Positions 42,610-52,141 of a stretch of 64,000 nt of DNA are shown here, one piece after another; position 1 is the stretch's first letter, and each line of letters opens with the position of its first letter. The stretch spans positions 248,001-312,000 of the forward strand of contig KB911067.1 in assembly GCA_000383295.1 (NCBI GenBank), in the 5' to 3' direction. The DNA is from Faecalispora sporosphaeroides DSM 1294 (GTDB taxonomy: Bacteria; Bacillota; Clostridia; Oscillospirales; Acutalibacteraceae). The position numbers were made by a program, and so were the translations under genes. The notes under the pieces were generated by a model. That model did no database searches. It saw only the letters and a program-made list of their open reading frames with translations, and was not told the DNA's origin.

Positions 42610-44633
42610 AGCTCGGCTTTTACGCCCGCCTGGCCTGGACGGGAATGCAGAAGAACCGCAAAACGTACCTTCCCTACATTCTTACCTGCGCGGGAATGGT
42701 GATGATGTATTACCTGATCACCTTTCTTTCCAAAAACCCGAATGTCGCCCTCATCCGGGGCGGCAGCACCTTACAGGGAATTTTGAGCTTCGGTACCGGG
42801 GTCATCGCCGTTTTCTCCCTTATTTTTCTGTTTTACACCAACTCGTTCCTGATCCGCCGAAGAAAAACGGAATTCGGGCTCTACAACATTCTGGGAATGG
42901 GCAAATGGAACCTGACGCGCATCCTGCTTTGGGAAAGCGCCGCAATCTGCGCCATTTCCCTGCTGGGAGGGCTGTTTTTCGGCATTCTCTTTTCCAAGCT
43001 GGCAGAGCTGCTGCTGGTAAACCTGATGGGCGGCAAAGCCAGCTTCACCTTTACGGTGGAACCAAACGCAGTCGCGTCCTGCGTGCTGCTGTTCGTCGGA
43101 ATCTTCGCCCTGATTTTTCTCAACACTCTCCGCCAGATTCACGTTTCAAACCCCATTGAACTGCTGCACAGCGAAACGGTGGGCGAACGCCCGCCAAAGG
43201 CGAACTGGGTCGTGGCGGCTCTGGGCATTATCATTCTGGCAATCGCGTATTATATCGCAGTCACCATTCAGGATCCCATCGCCGCTCTGGTGTTCTTTTT
43301 TGTGGCGGTCGTGATGGTCATCATCGCCACCTACCTTCTGTTTGTGGCGGGCTCGGTCGTACTGTGCAGGATTCTGCAAAAAAACAAAAGTTATTATTAT
43401 AAGACGCGCCACTTCATTTCGGTATCATCCATGATGTACCGCATGAAGCGCAACGGCGCGGGCCTTGCTTCCATCTGCATTCTGTCGACCATGGTTCTGG
43501 TCATGCTGTCCTCCACCGTCTGCCTGTTTGTCGGCACGGAGGCCTCCCTGCACGGGCGCTACCCCAGGGATATTACAATTGAAACCAATACCCTTGACGA
43601 AGCGCAGACCAACCAGGTGCATCAGGCCGCGGAGGATGTGCTGAAAGAGCACCACCTGCAGCCGGAACAGTTTCTGCAGTACCGTTACCTCAGCCTGTCG
43701 GCGGTTCTTGAGGAGAACAAGCTCAATTTTGACCGCGGCCTGCTGGATACCTCCTCGCTGAATAATACCGGCCAAATTCGCCAGGTATTCGTCCTCTCTC
43801 TGGACGAATACAACCGCCTGACCGGCTCCAGCGAAACACTGGCCGCAGACGAGGTGCTGCTGTGCAGCACAAAGACCGATTATACCGGCGATACCGTTAC
43901 ATTGCAGAAGGAATCCCCGAAGAAAATCAAAAAAATCGTGCCGAAGTTTTTGCAGAACGGGACCGACTCCACGCAAATCTTTCCGTCTCTGTTTATCATC
44001 GTTCCGAATTTTGAGCAGGAGCGTCAGGCATTTCGCGAATGGGCCAAAACCTACGCGGAATATGAGATTTCTGCCGAATTTGATTTTTACGGGTTTGATC
44101 TTTCCGGCGACGATTCTGAGGAAATCGCCGTCCGCAATGAAATTTCGCAGAAGATCCAGAAGCTTCAGCAGGAAAATTCGGATTTTGCTTCCGTACGCAC
44201 CGACAGCCTCGCAAGAAACCGCGCGGAATTCTACGGCCTGAACGGCGGGCTGCTCTTCCTGGGCATTCTGCTGGGAATCGTATTCATTTTAGCTGCCGTG
44301 CTGATTATGTACTACAAGCAGATTTCGGAGGGCTATGAGGACCGGGGCCGCTTTGAAATCATGCAGAAGGTCGGCATGACCAAACGCGAGATCAAAAAGA
44401 GCATCAATTCACAGGTGCTCACCGTGTTCTTCCTTCCCCTGCTCGCCGCCGGGGTTCATGTGACGTTCGCGTTCCCGATGATCTCGAAGCTTCTGCTGCT
44501 GTTCGGCCTTTACAACACCACGCTTCTCATTGCGGTTTCCGTCGCGTGCTACCTGCTCTTTGCTCTGCTCTATGTACTGATCTATTTCGTCACCTCCCGC
44601 GCGTATTACGACATTGTCAGCGGCGCGAAATGA
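42606..44633 (+). CDS. bceB: BceB-type ABC transporter permease
   Basis: A 675-residue permease with about ten membrane segments and a large extracellular domain (about residues 310-530) between segments seven and eight, the hallmark of antimicrobial-peptide-sensing Bce/Vra transporters. FtsX-like domains are visible near residues 60-190 and 555-670. It is co-translated with BceA. It most likely both senses and relieves bacitracin-type antibiotics. Confidence 0.93.
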   Translation: MKLGFYARLAWTGMQKNRKTYLPYILTCAGMVMMYYLITFLSKNPNVALIRGGSTLQGILSFGTGVIAVFSLIFLFYTNSFLIRRRKTEFGLYNILGMGKWNLTRILLWESAAICAISLLGGLFFGILFSKLAELLLVNLMGGKASFTFTVEPNAVASCVLLFVGIFALIFLNTLRQIHVSNPIELLHSETVGERPPKANWVVAALGIIILAIAYYIAVTIQDPIAALVFFFVAVVMVIIATYLLFVAGSVVLCRILQKNKSYYYKTRHFISVSSMMYRMKRNGAGLASICILSTMVLVMLSSTVCLFVGTEASLHGRYPRDITIETNTLDEAQTNQVHQAAEDVLKEHHLQPEQFLQYRYLSLSAVLEENKLNFDRGLLDTSSLNNTGQIRQVFVLSLDEYNRLTGSSETLAADEVLLCSTKTDYTGDTVTLQKESPKKIKKIVPKFLQNGTDSTQIFPSLFIIVPNFEQERQAFREWAKTYAEYEISAEFDFYGFDLSGDDSEEIAVRNEISQKIQKLQQENSDFASVRTDSLARNRAEFYGLNGGLLFLGILLGIVFILAAVLIMYYKQISEGYEDRGRFEIMQKVGMTKREIKKSINSQVLTVFFLPLLAAGVHVTFAFPMISKLLLLFGLYNTTLLIAVSVACYLLFALLYVLIYFVTSRAYYDIVSGAK

Positions 44634-44718
44634 AAAGCTCTGCTCCCATTTGATTCCTGAACACAGTTTTTCATTTCTCTTTTCCCCTCGTTCATTCCGG
44701 AATTGAATCTTTACGGAT

Positions 44719-44754
44719 AAAACGCCGTTTGGGCCCGCCCCCAAACGGCGTTTT
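44719..44754. terminator. Bidirectional terminator after bceB
   Basis: AAAACGCCGTTTGGG pairs with CCCAAACGGCGTTTT around a 5-base loop, with T and A runs at the ends. Confidence 0.92.
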
Positions 44755-44773
44755 GCCACTGCCAGTGAACGCC

Positions 44774-44812
44774 ACACATTAGGCCTGCCCCAACAGGGCA
44801 GGCCTAATGTGT
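44774..44812. repeat. Perfect 17-bp inverted repeat
   Basis: ACACATTAGGCCTGCCC and its exact complement flank CAACA. No T-run follows, so it is not an ordinary terminator. No gene lies between the bceB terminator and the uppP terminator. Confidence 0.8.
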
Positions 44813-44944
44813 ACAAACAAATACATTCAAACAGACGATAACAGAGAAAGCTCCGCTTCACACTCTGAGCCGTGAAGAGAGCATCACTTTCTTCCACGCC
44901 TGCTCTCCGCCTAAACGATTGCCTTCAACGCCTCTTTAGCTGTA

Positions 44945-44992
44945 TAAAAAGAACTGCCGCAACACGAAAGCTTTGCGGCAGTTCCTTTTATA
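44945..44992 (-). terminator. Terminator of uppP
   Basis: On the minus strand GAACTGCCGCAA pairs with TTGCGGCAGTTC and TTTTTAT follows. The other side is also T-rich, so it may work in both directions. Confidence 0.9.
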
Positions 44993-44993
44993 A

Positions 44994-45815
44994 TCAGCGA
45001 AACACAAAGGTGAGAATCATAATGATGCCGAGAACGATTCTGTACCAGCCGAACACTTTAAAATCGTGGCGCTTGATATAGACCGTTAAAAAGCGGATTG
45101 CAAGCAGCGACACGAGAAAGGCCACCAGCGTGCCCACCAGCAAAACCGTTATCTCCAGGCCGGCGGAGGGCAGGCCGTACTTCACCATTTTCAGCAGGCT
45201 CGCGCCGAACATCACCGGAATCGCCAGATAGAACGTAAACTCTGTCGCCGCAACTCTGGACGTGCCGAGCAGCATCGCGCCGATGATCGTCGCCCCCGAG
45301 CGGGAGGTGCCGGGAATCAGCGCCAGAACCTGAAATAGTCCGATTAAAAACGCTGTTTTGTAGTTCATCCGGCTGACGTCGCGGATTTGCGCGGAGGAAT
45401 CCCTGTGGCGGTTCTCGACGACAATAAACAGAATGCCGTACAGCACCAGCGTGAAGGATACGGTCTGGTAGTTGTAGAACAGCGCGTCGATCGGGTCGTC
45501 GAACAGCAGGCCGATGACTGCGGCCGGGATGCAGGCAGCGAGTATCTTCATCCACAAAGAGATCGTATCGCGCTCCATATGCAGCCTTCCCTCGCTGGAA
45601 AACGGCCACAGCTTTTTCCAATAAAACACGATGACGGCCAGAATCGCGCCCAGCTGAATCACTACAAAAAAGAGTTCCTTGAATTCATTTGACGCGTTCA
45701 GCTTTAAAAACTGATCCACCAGAATCAAATGGCCCGTACTGCTGATCGGCAGCCACTCGGTGATTCCTTCAACAATGCCTAAAAAAACTGCTTTTAGAAT
45801 TTCTGCTACATTCAT
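44994..45815 (-). CDS. uppP: Undecaprenyl-diphosphatase
   Basis: A 273-residue membrane phosphatase (BacA/UppP) that recycles undecaprenyl-pyrophosphate, the lipid target of bacitracin. The two catalytic motifs are EGITEWLPISSTGH near residue 16 and IPGTSRSGAT near residue 170. About eight membrane segments are present. It converges on the bce operon, and together they form a coherent bacitracin-resistance set. The ribosome binding site is poor (AGAGG one base from the ATG). Confidence 0.96.
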   Translation of the reverse strand: MNVAEILKAVFLGIVEGITEWLPISSTGHLILVDQFLKLNASNEFKELFFVVIQLGAILAVIVFYWKKLWPFSSEGRLHMERDTISLWMKILAACIPAAVIGLLFDDPIDALFYNYQTVSFTLVLYGILFIVVENRHRDSSAQIRDVSRMNYKTAFLIGLFQVLALIPGTSRSGATIIGAMLLGTSRVAATEFTFYLAIPVMFGASLLKMVKYGLPSAGLEITVLLVGTLVAFLVSLLAIRFLTVYIKRHDFKVFGWYRIVLGIIMILTFVFR

Positions 45816-45949
45816 ACCTCTGTTATGGCTCCAATTCTGTCAGGATAAGCAAAAGGTCGTCGGTTCCTGCCGCCGACCGCCAAACTCCAATTTTGCCTTC
45901 GCTTTATCATAGTATAGAATCGCTTCTTTTTCAACCGCTTCTTCTCTAT

Positions 45950-46111
45950 TTAATCAATAGAGGCCGCGATGCCCGTGGCGTAATCGATCATGTTTGTCAC
46001 CACCAGCAGATAGACCGGCGCGGCCAAAATTCCCATTCAGGCGGAAAGCACGGGAAAGCCCGAAATGACCGCCGCCTTAATTTTCTCCCTATTTCTCTCT
46101 CCTTCTTCCAT
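45950..46111 (-). pseudogene. Phage-holin-like remnant with internal stop
   Basis: A 54-codon minus-strand frame that reads KIKAAVISGFPVLSA, then TGA (46039-46037), then MGILAAPVYLLVVTNMIDYATGIAAS and a stop at 45950. The pattern resembles the start of toxin-secretion/phage-lysis holins, in which a tryptophan codon (TGG) would be expected where the TGA stands. The usual C-terminal part is missing. The homology rests on a short stretch, so the family call is tentative. Confidence 0.55.
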
Positions 46112-46297
46112 TTCTTTTACCGCGCAGTGAGCGCACTGCGCGAAATCGCCTCTATCCGGATTTCTCCTTTTTTGAGGGAAAGCTCCGACGATTTGCCTGT
46201 TGGGCTTCATCAGAATCATCCCTGTAAAAAAGGAAAAGGTTCCCCACGTGCCCACGGCGCGGGAGGATCCCTTTAGATTAAATAAACAGACTGGCGG

Positions 46298-47497
46298 TCA
46301 GCCCTCTTCCTCCGGGCAGATGTAGTTCAGCTGGCCCACCGGCTTGCCTTCGCGCAGAAACACACGCGGCACGCGCTTGCCGACCAGGCAGATCATCTCA
46401 TAATGAATCGTGCCGTCCAGCCGGGCAATCTCATCCACGCCGACCTCGTTCTCGCCATCGCGGCCCCAGATCGTCACCGTCATGCCCGTGCGCACGCCGG
46501 GAATATCGGTCACATCCAACATCACCTGATCCATGCACACGCGGCCTACCACGCGCGCGCGTTTTCCGCAGACGAGCATATCGGCCCTGTCGTGCAGGCG
46601 GCGGGGATATCCGTCGGCATAGCCGATCGGCACCGTGGCCAGAGTGGTGCGCCGTTCGGTCACAAACTCCCTCCCGTAGCTCACGCTTGTGCCCGGCTCC
46701 ACCGTTTTCAGCTGAGAAATTACCGTTTTCAGCTCCATCGCGGGGCGCAGGTTCAGATCGCGCCGCAGCTGATCCGACGGCATCAGGCCGTAGAGAATCA
46801 CACCGGGGCGCACCATGTCGAGATCCAGCTGCGGGTAATCGACGACCGCGCCGCTGTTCGAGCAGTGGCGCAGCTCAAAGGCAATCCCGCGCTGTTTCAG
46901 CTTTTTCACCGCGTCGGCAAAGCAGTGATACTGGAGCATGGTGAAATCCTCCCCGGCACCGCCGTCATCCGCAACGGAAAAATGCGTAAAAATCCCCTCC
47001 GGGATCAGGCCCGGCTCCTTGCAGACGGCTTCGATTTCAGAAAGCGAATTCCTGTCCCTCTCCGTGCTCTGGTACAAAAAGCCGATGCGGCTCATGCCGC
47101 TGTCGAGCTTGATGTGAATCCGCACCCGAACACCGGCCGCCACGGCGCAATCCGAAAGCTCTTTGCCGTATTCCGCGGAAAAAACCGACTGCGAAATCGA
47201 AAGCTCCTGCAGGCGCTCCGCCATTTGAGGCGGCGTATAGCCCAAAATCAAAATCGGGCGCAGAATTCCCGCCCGCCGCAGCTGAACCGCTTCCTCCAGA
47301 TTGGATACCGCAAACCAATCCGCCCCTTTTTTCTGAAACTCACGCGACACAAACGACGCACCGTGGCCGTAAGCGTCCGCCTTCACGACGCAGCAAATCT
47401 TTGTTTTGGGGTCGACCGCCGCGCGGATCACATTATAATTGTGATCCAGAGCATCCAGGTTAACCTCCGCCCAGGTACGTTTTAAAAAATGATTCAT
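46298..47497 (-). CDS. alr: Alanine racemase
   Basis: A 399-residue PLP enzyme that makes D-alanine for peptidoglycan. The PLP lysine lies in VVKADAYGHGA near residue 40. The second catalytic tyrosine is in SYGREF near residue 270, IGYADGYPR near residue 292 and the C-terminal RVCMDQVMLDVT near residue 320. A sigma-A promoter lies about 80 bases upstream. It is a single-gene unit. Confidence 0.96.
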   Translation of the reverse strand: MNHFLKRTWAEVNLDALDHNYNVIRAAVDPKTKICCVVKADAYGHGASFVSREFQKKGADWFAVSNLEEAVQLRRAGILRPILILGYTPPQMAERLQELSISQSVFSAEYGKELSDCAVAAGVRVRIHIKLDSGMSRIGFLYQSTERDRNSLSEIEAVCKEPGLIPEGIFTHFSVADDGGAGEDFTMLQYHCFADAVKKLKQRGIAFELRHCSNSGAVVDYPQLDLDMVRPGVILYGLMPSDQLRRDLNLRPAMELKTVISQLKTVEPGTSVSYGREFVTERRTTLATVPIGYADGYPRRLHDRADMLVCGKRARVVGRVCMDQVMLDVTDIPGVRTGMTVTIWGRDGENEVGVDEIARLDGTIHYEMICLVGKRVPRVFLREGKPVGQLNYICPEEEG

Positions 47498-47572
47498 GCA
47501 ACACCGGTTCCTTATTTAAAATTCAATTCATTGGGCCAAAGGCCCGTGCTTATTTGTACGGATATGGCTTCT

Positions 47573-47601
47573 ATTATAGTACCGCCGTGTGAAATAATCA
47601 A
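47573..47601 (-). promoter_or_regulatory. Sigma-A promoter of alr
   Basis: Minus strand TTGATT (47601-47596), 17-base spacer, TATAAT (47578-47573). The leader contains a GGGCC-TTT-GGCCC hairpin. Confidence 0.78.
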
Positions 47602-47758
47602 CCGCCGCGGGCAAGATAAAACGCTCGAACATCCAAACAAAGAAATTTAAAACCGGCGGATCTTTCGTCATATTTTTAGAATTTTTTCTGAATTTGAGGC
47701 ATATACTGGTAGAACACTTTTTAAATACCGAAAGAAAAGGGATTGGGGAGGCGATGAC

Positions 47759-47899
47759 ATGGAACAGACCATGCAGCTGAATCGCCCTGAAAATCTGGAT
47801 GATGACCTGTACCGCTGTCTGTACAGCGAACTGAGCACCGGCGTTGACCTGGACGATCTGATTTTCAATGGCGAAGAATGGTACGAAAGCGAGCGTTAG
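47759..47899 (+). CDS. Small acidic protein of unknown function (46 residues)
   Basis: A short gene encoding MEQTMQLNRPENLDDDLY... ending EEWYESER. It is strongly acidic with no membrane segment. GGGGAGG lies about 9 bases before the ATG, a TATACT box is near 47701, and a strong terminator begins 24 bases after the stop, so it is a complete transcription unit. I do not recognise it. Confidence 0.65.
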   Translation: MEQTMQLNRPENLDDDLYRCLYSELSTGVDLDDLIFNGEEWYESER

Positions 47900-47922
47900 A
47901 GGATATGATAACCCAAAACAGG

Positions 47923-47971
47923 AAGGCTGTCGCAGGGCTCCCGAAGGAGCGGCCGCGACAGCCTTGTTTTT
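47923..47971 (+). terminator. Terminator after the 46-residue gene
   Basis: AAGGCTGTCGC pairs with GCGACAGCCTT, with an inner GGGCTCC/GGAGC hairpin, and TGTTTTT follows. It also lies directly past the purL stop on the other strand. Confidence 0.88.
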
Positions 47972-47976
47972 ACCGC

Positions 47977-50900
47977 TTATTGAAAATAGGCAACGCCGGA
48001 TTCAAAGATCCGCTGATCCTTCGCGCCCGGCACATTCTTATACAGGTTCGCGCCCCGGCGCTCCGAATGGGCCATTTTGCCCAGCACGCGGCCATCGGGG
48101 CTGGTGATGCCCTCCACCGCCCACACGGAACCGTTGGGGTTCCACTGGGTCTCGCCGCTGAGAATTCCCTCCGGCGTGGTGTACTGCGTGGCGATCTGGC
48201 CGTTCTCCGCCAGGCGGCGCAGCGTTTCCTCATCTGCCACAAACCGGCCCTCGCCGTGCGAAACCGGCACGCAGTACACGTCGCCGGCCTTAATGCCCGC
48301 AAACCAGGGCGATTTGACCGAGGTGACGCGCGTGTACGCCATGCGCGAAATGTGGCGGCCAAGCTCGTTGAAGGTCAGCGTGGGCGCGGATTCCGATATC
48401 GGCATAATGTGGCCGAACGGAACAAGCCCCAGCTTGATCAGCGCCTGAAAGCCGTTGCAGATGCCGAGCATCAGGCCGTCGCGGTGATACAGCAGATCCT
48501 CCACCGCCTGCGAAAGGCGCGGATTGCGGAATGTGGTGGCGATGAATTTGCCGGAGCCGTCCGGCTCGTCTCCGCCGGAAAATCCGCCGGGCAGCATGAT
48601 GATCTGCGCGCCGCGAATCGCTTTTTCCAATCGGTCGATTGTCTCCTCGATCGCCGACGGCGACAGATTGCGCACAATGAGAACCTCGGGCTCCGCCCCG
48701 GCCCTTTCAAACGCGCGGGCCGAATCGTACTCGCAGTTCGTGCCCGGGAACACCGGGATCACCACGCGGGGCTTCGCCGCCCTGACGGCGGGCGCGCCCG
48801 CAAAGCGCTCTGTGAACAGCGGCACCTCGGGAGCGGGCACCTCTTTGGTTTTGGTGGGGAAAATCTTTTCGAGCGTACCGGTCCAGGCGGCGAGCAGACG
48901 GTCGAGGGAAAGGGTCTCATCCCCCAGCACCACCTCGGGCGCCTCGGTCACAGTGCCCATCTGAGCGGCGCGCAGCTCCTTCGGCAAAACGGCGCCGGGT
49001 GCGGCCTCAATCACCAGCGCGCCGCACTGCGGCGCAAACAGCAGTTTTTCGGCCAGTGCGCCGCTTTCAAAGCGGAAGCCCAGCCGGTTGCCGAAGCACA
49101 TGCGGGCAATGGCGGCGGCCGCGCCGCCCTCGCGCACCACCGAAGCGGCAGCTATGCCGCCCTGCTCTGCCATTTCGCGCACCGCGCGGTAATACTCCCG
49201 CAGAGCGGGATAATCCGGCAGGCCGGTCTCCTTCTGCTCCGGCAGCGGCAGCAGATAGACCCTGCCGCCGGGGGCGGAGAACGCCGCCGAAAGCGTGCGG
49301 CTCGCCTTTGTCATCGCCACCGCGAAGCTGACGAGCGTGGGCGGAACATCCAGCTCTTCAAACGAGCCGGACATGCTGTCTTTTCCGCCGATTGCGGCAA
49401 GGCCCATGCCGACCTGCGCGGAAAACGCGCCCAGCAGCGCGGCCGCCGGCTTGCCCCAGCGCCTGGGGTCCTTGCGCAGGCGCTCGAAATATTCCTGAAA
49501 CGTCAGCCGCGCGCGCATCGGGTCGGCGCCCACCGCCGCGAGCTTCGACAGGCTTTCCACCACCGCCCAGGCCGCGCCGTGGAACGGACTGAAACGCGAA
49601 ATGCCGGGAATAAACCCATAGCTCATCGCGGTCGCGTCGTCGGTTTCTCCGCTGAGAACCGGGAGCTTTGCCACCATGGCCTCTTCGGGCGTGCGCTGGT
49701 ATTTTCCCGCGAAGGGCATCAGCACGGTCGCCGCGCCGATGCTTGCGTCGAACCGCTCCGCAAGGCCCTGCTGCGAGCAGACCTCCAGGCGCGACAGATT
49801 CTGCTCGAACGCCTTTGCCAGCGGCTGGCCCGAAAGCTCCGCGGGAACCAGCTCGCGGTAATTTTGAGAAAGATCGGGCGCCGCAATCACCGCCTTCGCG
49901 GAAAGCGTCACGCCGTTCGTATCGAGGAACGCGCGGCTCAGATCGACAATCGTGTCGCCGCGCCACTCCATGCGCAGGCGCGGCTGCTCGGTGACCTCGG
50001 CCACCACCACCGCCTGCAGGTTTTCTACCTCTGCCAGCGCACAAAAGCGCTCCACATCTTCGGGAGCGAGCACCACGGCCATGCGCTCCTGCGATTCGGA
50101 GATCGCGAGCTCGGTGCCGTCGAGGCCCTCATATTTTTTCGGCACGGCGTCCAGCTGAATCTGCAAGCCGGCAGCCAGTTCGCCGATGGCGACGCACACG
50201 CCGCCCGCACCGAAATCGTTGCAGCGCTTGATCAGCCTTGCCGCTTCGGGGCTGCGGAACAGGCGCTGAATTTTGCGCTCGGTGGGCGCGTTGCCCTTTT
50301 GCACCTCGGCCCCCGCCTCTTTGACGGACTCCAGCGTGTGAGCCTTGGAGGAGCCGGTCGCGCCGCCGCAGCCGTCGCGGCCGGTGCTGCCGCCCAGCAG
50401 AACGATCCGGTCACCCGGAACGGGAACGCCGCGCACCACATTTTCTTTCGGGGAAGCGCCGATCACGGCGCCGATCTCCATTCGCTTGGCCACATAGCCG
50501 GGGTCGTACAGCTCGGTCACCTGGCCGGTGGCCAAGCCCACCTGGTTGCCGTAGGAGCTGTACCCCTGCGCCGCGCCCACCGTAATTTTGCGCGTGGGCA
50601 GCTTACCCGGCAGCGTGTTGGGGTTGCGCGGGTCACCGGAGCCGGTGACCCGCATGGCCTGATACACATATGCGCGGCCGGAAAGCGGGTCGCGGATCGC
50701 GCCGCCAAGGCACGTGGCCGCACCGCCGAACGGCTCAATCTCCGTGGGGTGGTTGTGCGTTTCGTTTTTAAACTGTACCAGCCAGATCTCGGTCTTCCCG
50801 TCGATCTCGACGGGAACCTCGATGGAGCAGGCGTTGATTTCCTCGCTGACATCCAAATCCGGCAGCCGGCCGCGCCGACGCAGCAGCTTCATGCCCATCA

Positions 50901-51723
50901 CCGCGATGTCCATCAGACAGATCGGCTTCGTCGTGCCCGCAATTTCGACGCGCGCGTCGTAATACTCCCTGAGCGCCCTGTCGATCGCCGGGGCACCCGG
51001 CTCCACCTGAATGCTCTCAAGACGGGTGGCAAAGGTCGTATGGCGGCAGTGATCCGACCAATACGTGTCGATCACGCGCAGCTCGGTAATGGAAGGGTCG
51101 CGGTGCTCCGTGTCGCGAAAATAATCGCGGCAGAAAATCAAATCCTCGAGGCTCATCGCAAAGCCCATGGAATCGTAATATTCCGAAAGCTTCTCGTCGT
51201 CCCACGAAATCAGGCCCTCCACCCGGCTGACCGCCGCGGGCTCCTGCACCCGCAGCTCCAGCGACTCGGGCTTGTCCAGAGAGGCCTCGCGGGATTCCAC
51301 GGGGTTAATGAGGTAGCGCTTGATTTCGGCAAGCTCGGCGTCGCTCACACTCCCCAGCAGAACGATCATTTTGGCAGACGCGACCTGCGGGCGCTCCCCC
51401 GCGGTCAGCAGCTGCACGCACTGGGCGGCGGAATCCGCCCGCTGGTCGTACTGGCCTGGCAGGTATTCGGTTGCAAACACCCGCGCGCCCTCGGGCACCG
51501 GGTATTCCTCGTCATACACATTATCCGCGTTCGGCTCCGAAAAAATCGTGCCCCGCGCCGCCTCAAACTCCTCCGGTGAAAGGCCGGAAATATCGTACCG
51601 GTTCACAATGCGAACCCCGGTAAGGCCGGCAATCCCCAAATTCTGCTGCAAATCCTCTTTCAGATGCTGCGCTTCCACATGAAAGCCCGGCTTTTTCTCC
51701 ACAAATACCCTGATGACCGCCAT
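47977..51723 (-). CDS. purL: Phosphoribosylformylglycinamidine synthase, single-chain type
   Basis: A 1,248-residue purine enzyme that converts FGAR to FGAM using glutamine. It joins an N-terminal PurS-like part, the ATP-binding synthetase core (HNHPTEIEPFGGAATCLGG near residue 255; GGSTGRDGCGGA near residue 445) and a C-terminal glutaminase with nucleophile GICNGFQ near residue 1,120 and VSHGEGRF near 1,190. The start at ATG 51723 is supported by GGGGGA. The long single chain is typical of proteobacteria but also found in some Clostridia. No other purine genes are next to it. Confidence 0.97.
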   Translation of the reverse strand: MAVIRVFVEKKPGFHVEAQHLKEDLQQNLGIAGLTGVRIVNRYDISGLSPEEFEAARGTIFSEPNADNVYDEEYPVPEGARVFATEYLPGQYDQRADSAAQCVQLLTAGERPQVASAKMIVLLGSVSDAELAEIKRYLINPVESREASLDKPESLELRVQEPAAVSRVEGLISWDDEKLSEYYDSMGFAMSLEDLIFCRDYFRDTEHRDPSITELRVIDTYWSDHCRHTTFATRLESIQVEPGAPAIDRALREYYDARVEIAGTTKPICLMDIAVMGMKLLRRRGRLPDLDVSEEINACSIEVPVEIDGKTEIWLVQFKNETHNHPTEIEPFGGAATCLGGAIRDPLSGRAYVYQAMRVTGSGDPRNPNTLPGKLPTRKITVGAAQGYSSYGNQVGLATGQVTELYDPGYVAKRMEIGAVIGASPKENVVRGVPVPGDRIVLLGGSTGRDGCGGATGSSKAHTLESVKEAGAEVQKGNAPTERKIQRLFRSPEAARLIKRCNDFGAGGVCVAIGELAAGLQIQLDAVPKKYEGLDGTELAISESQERMAVVLAPEDVERFCALAEVENLQAVVVAEVTEQPRLRMEWRGDTIVDLSRAFLDTNGVTLSAKAVIAAPDLSQNYRELVPAELSGQPLAKAFEQNLSRLEVCSQQGLAERFDASIGAATVLMPFAGKYQRTPEEAMVAKLPVLSGETDDATAMSYGFIPGISRFSPFHGAAWAVVESLSKLAAVGADPMRARLTFQEYFERLRKDPRRWGKPAAALLGAFSAQVGMGLAAIGGKDSMSGSFEELDVPPTLVSFAVAMTKASRTLSAAFSAPGGRVYLLPLPEQKETGLPDYPALREYYRAVREMAEQGGIAAASVVREGGAAAAIARMCFGNRLGFRFESGALAEKLLFAPQCGALVIEAAPGAVLPKELRAAQMGTVTEAPEVVLGDETLSLDRLLAAWTGTLEKIFPTKTKEVPAPEVPLFTERFAGAPAVRAAKPRVVIPVFPGTNCEYDSARAFERAGAEPEVLIVRNLSPSAIEETIDRLEKAIRGAQIIMLPGGFSGGDEPDGSGKFIATTFRNPRLSQAVEDLLYHRDGLMLGICNGFQALIKLGLVPFGHIMPISESAPTLTFNELGRHISRMAYTRVTSVKSPWFAGIKAGDVYCVPVSHGEGRFVADEETLRRLAENGQIATQYTTPEGILSGETQWNPNGSVWAVEGITSPDGRVLGKMAHSERRGANLYKNVPGAKDQRIFESGVAYFQ

Positions 51724-51778
51724 TGAATCCCCCGTTCCGGCCGCCAAAGCGGCCTGTCCTGTTCATTTTAAAGTCGCG

Positions 51779-51819
51779 GCCGTCAGCCTCCCCCGCCTGC
51801 GGCCGGGGAGGCTGACGCC
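51779..51819. promoter_or_regulatory. GC-rich hairpin in the purL leader
   Basis: CGTCAGCCTCCCC pairs with GGGGAGGCTGACG around an 11-base loop, about 60 bases upstream of the purL ATG. No purine or PRPP riboswitch pattern is visible. The remaining 51,820-52,120 interval shows no gene. Confidence 0.6.
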
Positions 51820-52141
51820 GTACTTTCATCATCGCATTCCAGATGGATTGATTCCACCCCTATTTTAACATAGTTTGTCACCGGATAAAATAGAAAAATC
51901 CCCTAAAAAACGCTGCGGAGGCAAATCGCTTTCCGCATAATATGCCCCTTTCCTCCGGCTTAAAATGGGCAAAATTCGCAAACAGCATCAAAACGCACGG
52001 CCGCGTCTGTTTTTTGCGAAAAATCGGCTGGAAAATGCAATACCGGCCTGCCTGTTTCTTGCCAATTGTCGTTCCGCATGTTATACTGATACATAAGCTA
52101 AATCAAGCTCCTTACCGCATTTGGAGGAGGTTACAGACTCT

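Noticed and set aside
47878-51579. A 1,233-codon open frame antisense to purL on the plus strand
   Set aside because: It is the mirror of a confidently identified enzyme, is His/Arg/Ala-rich with no domain pattern, and arises from GC-rich codon bias in the opposite strand.
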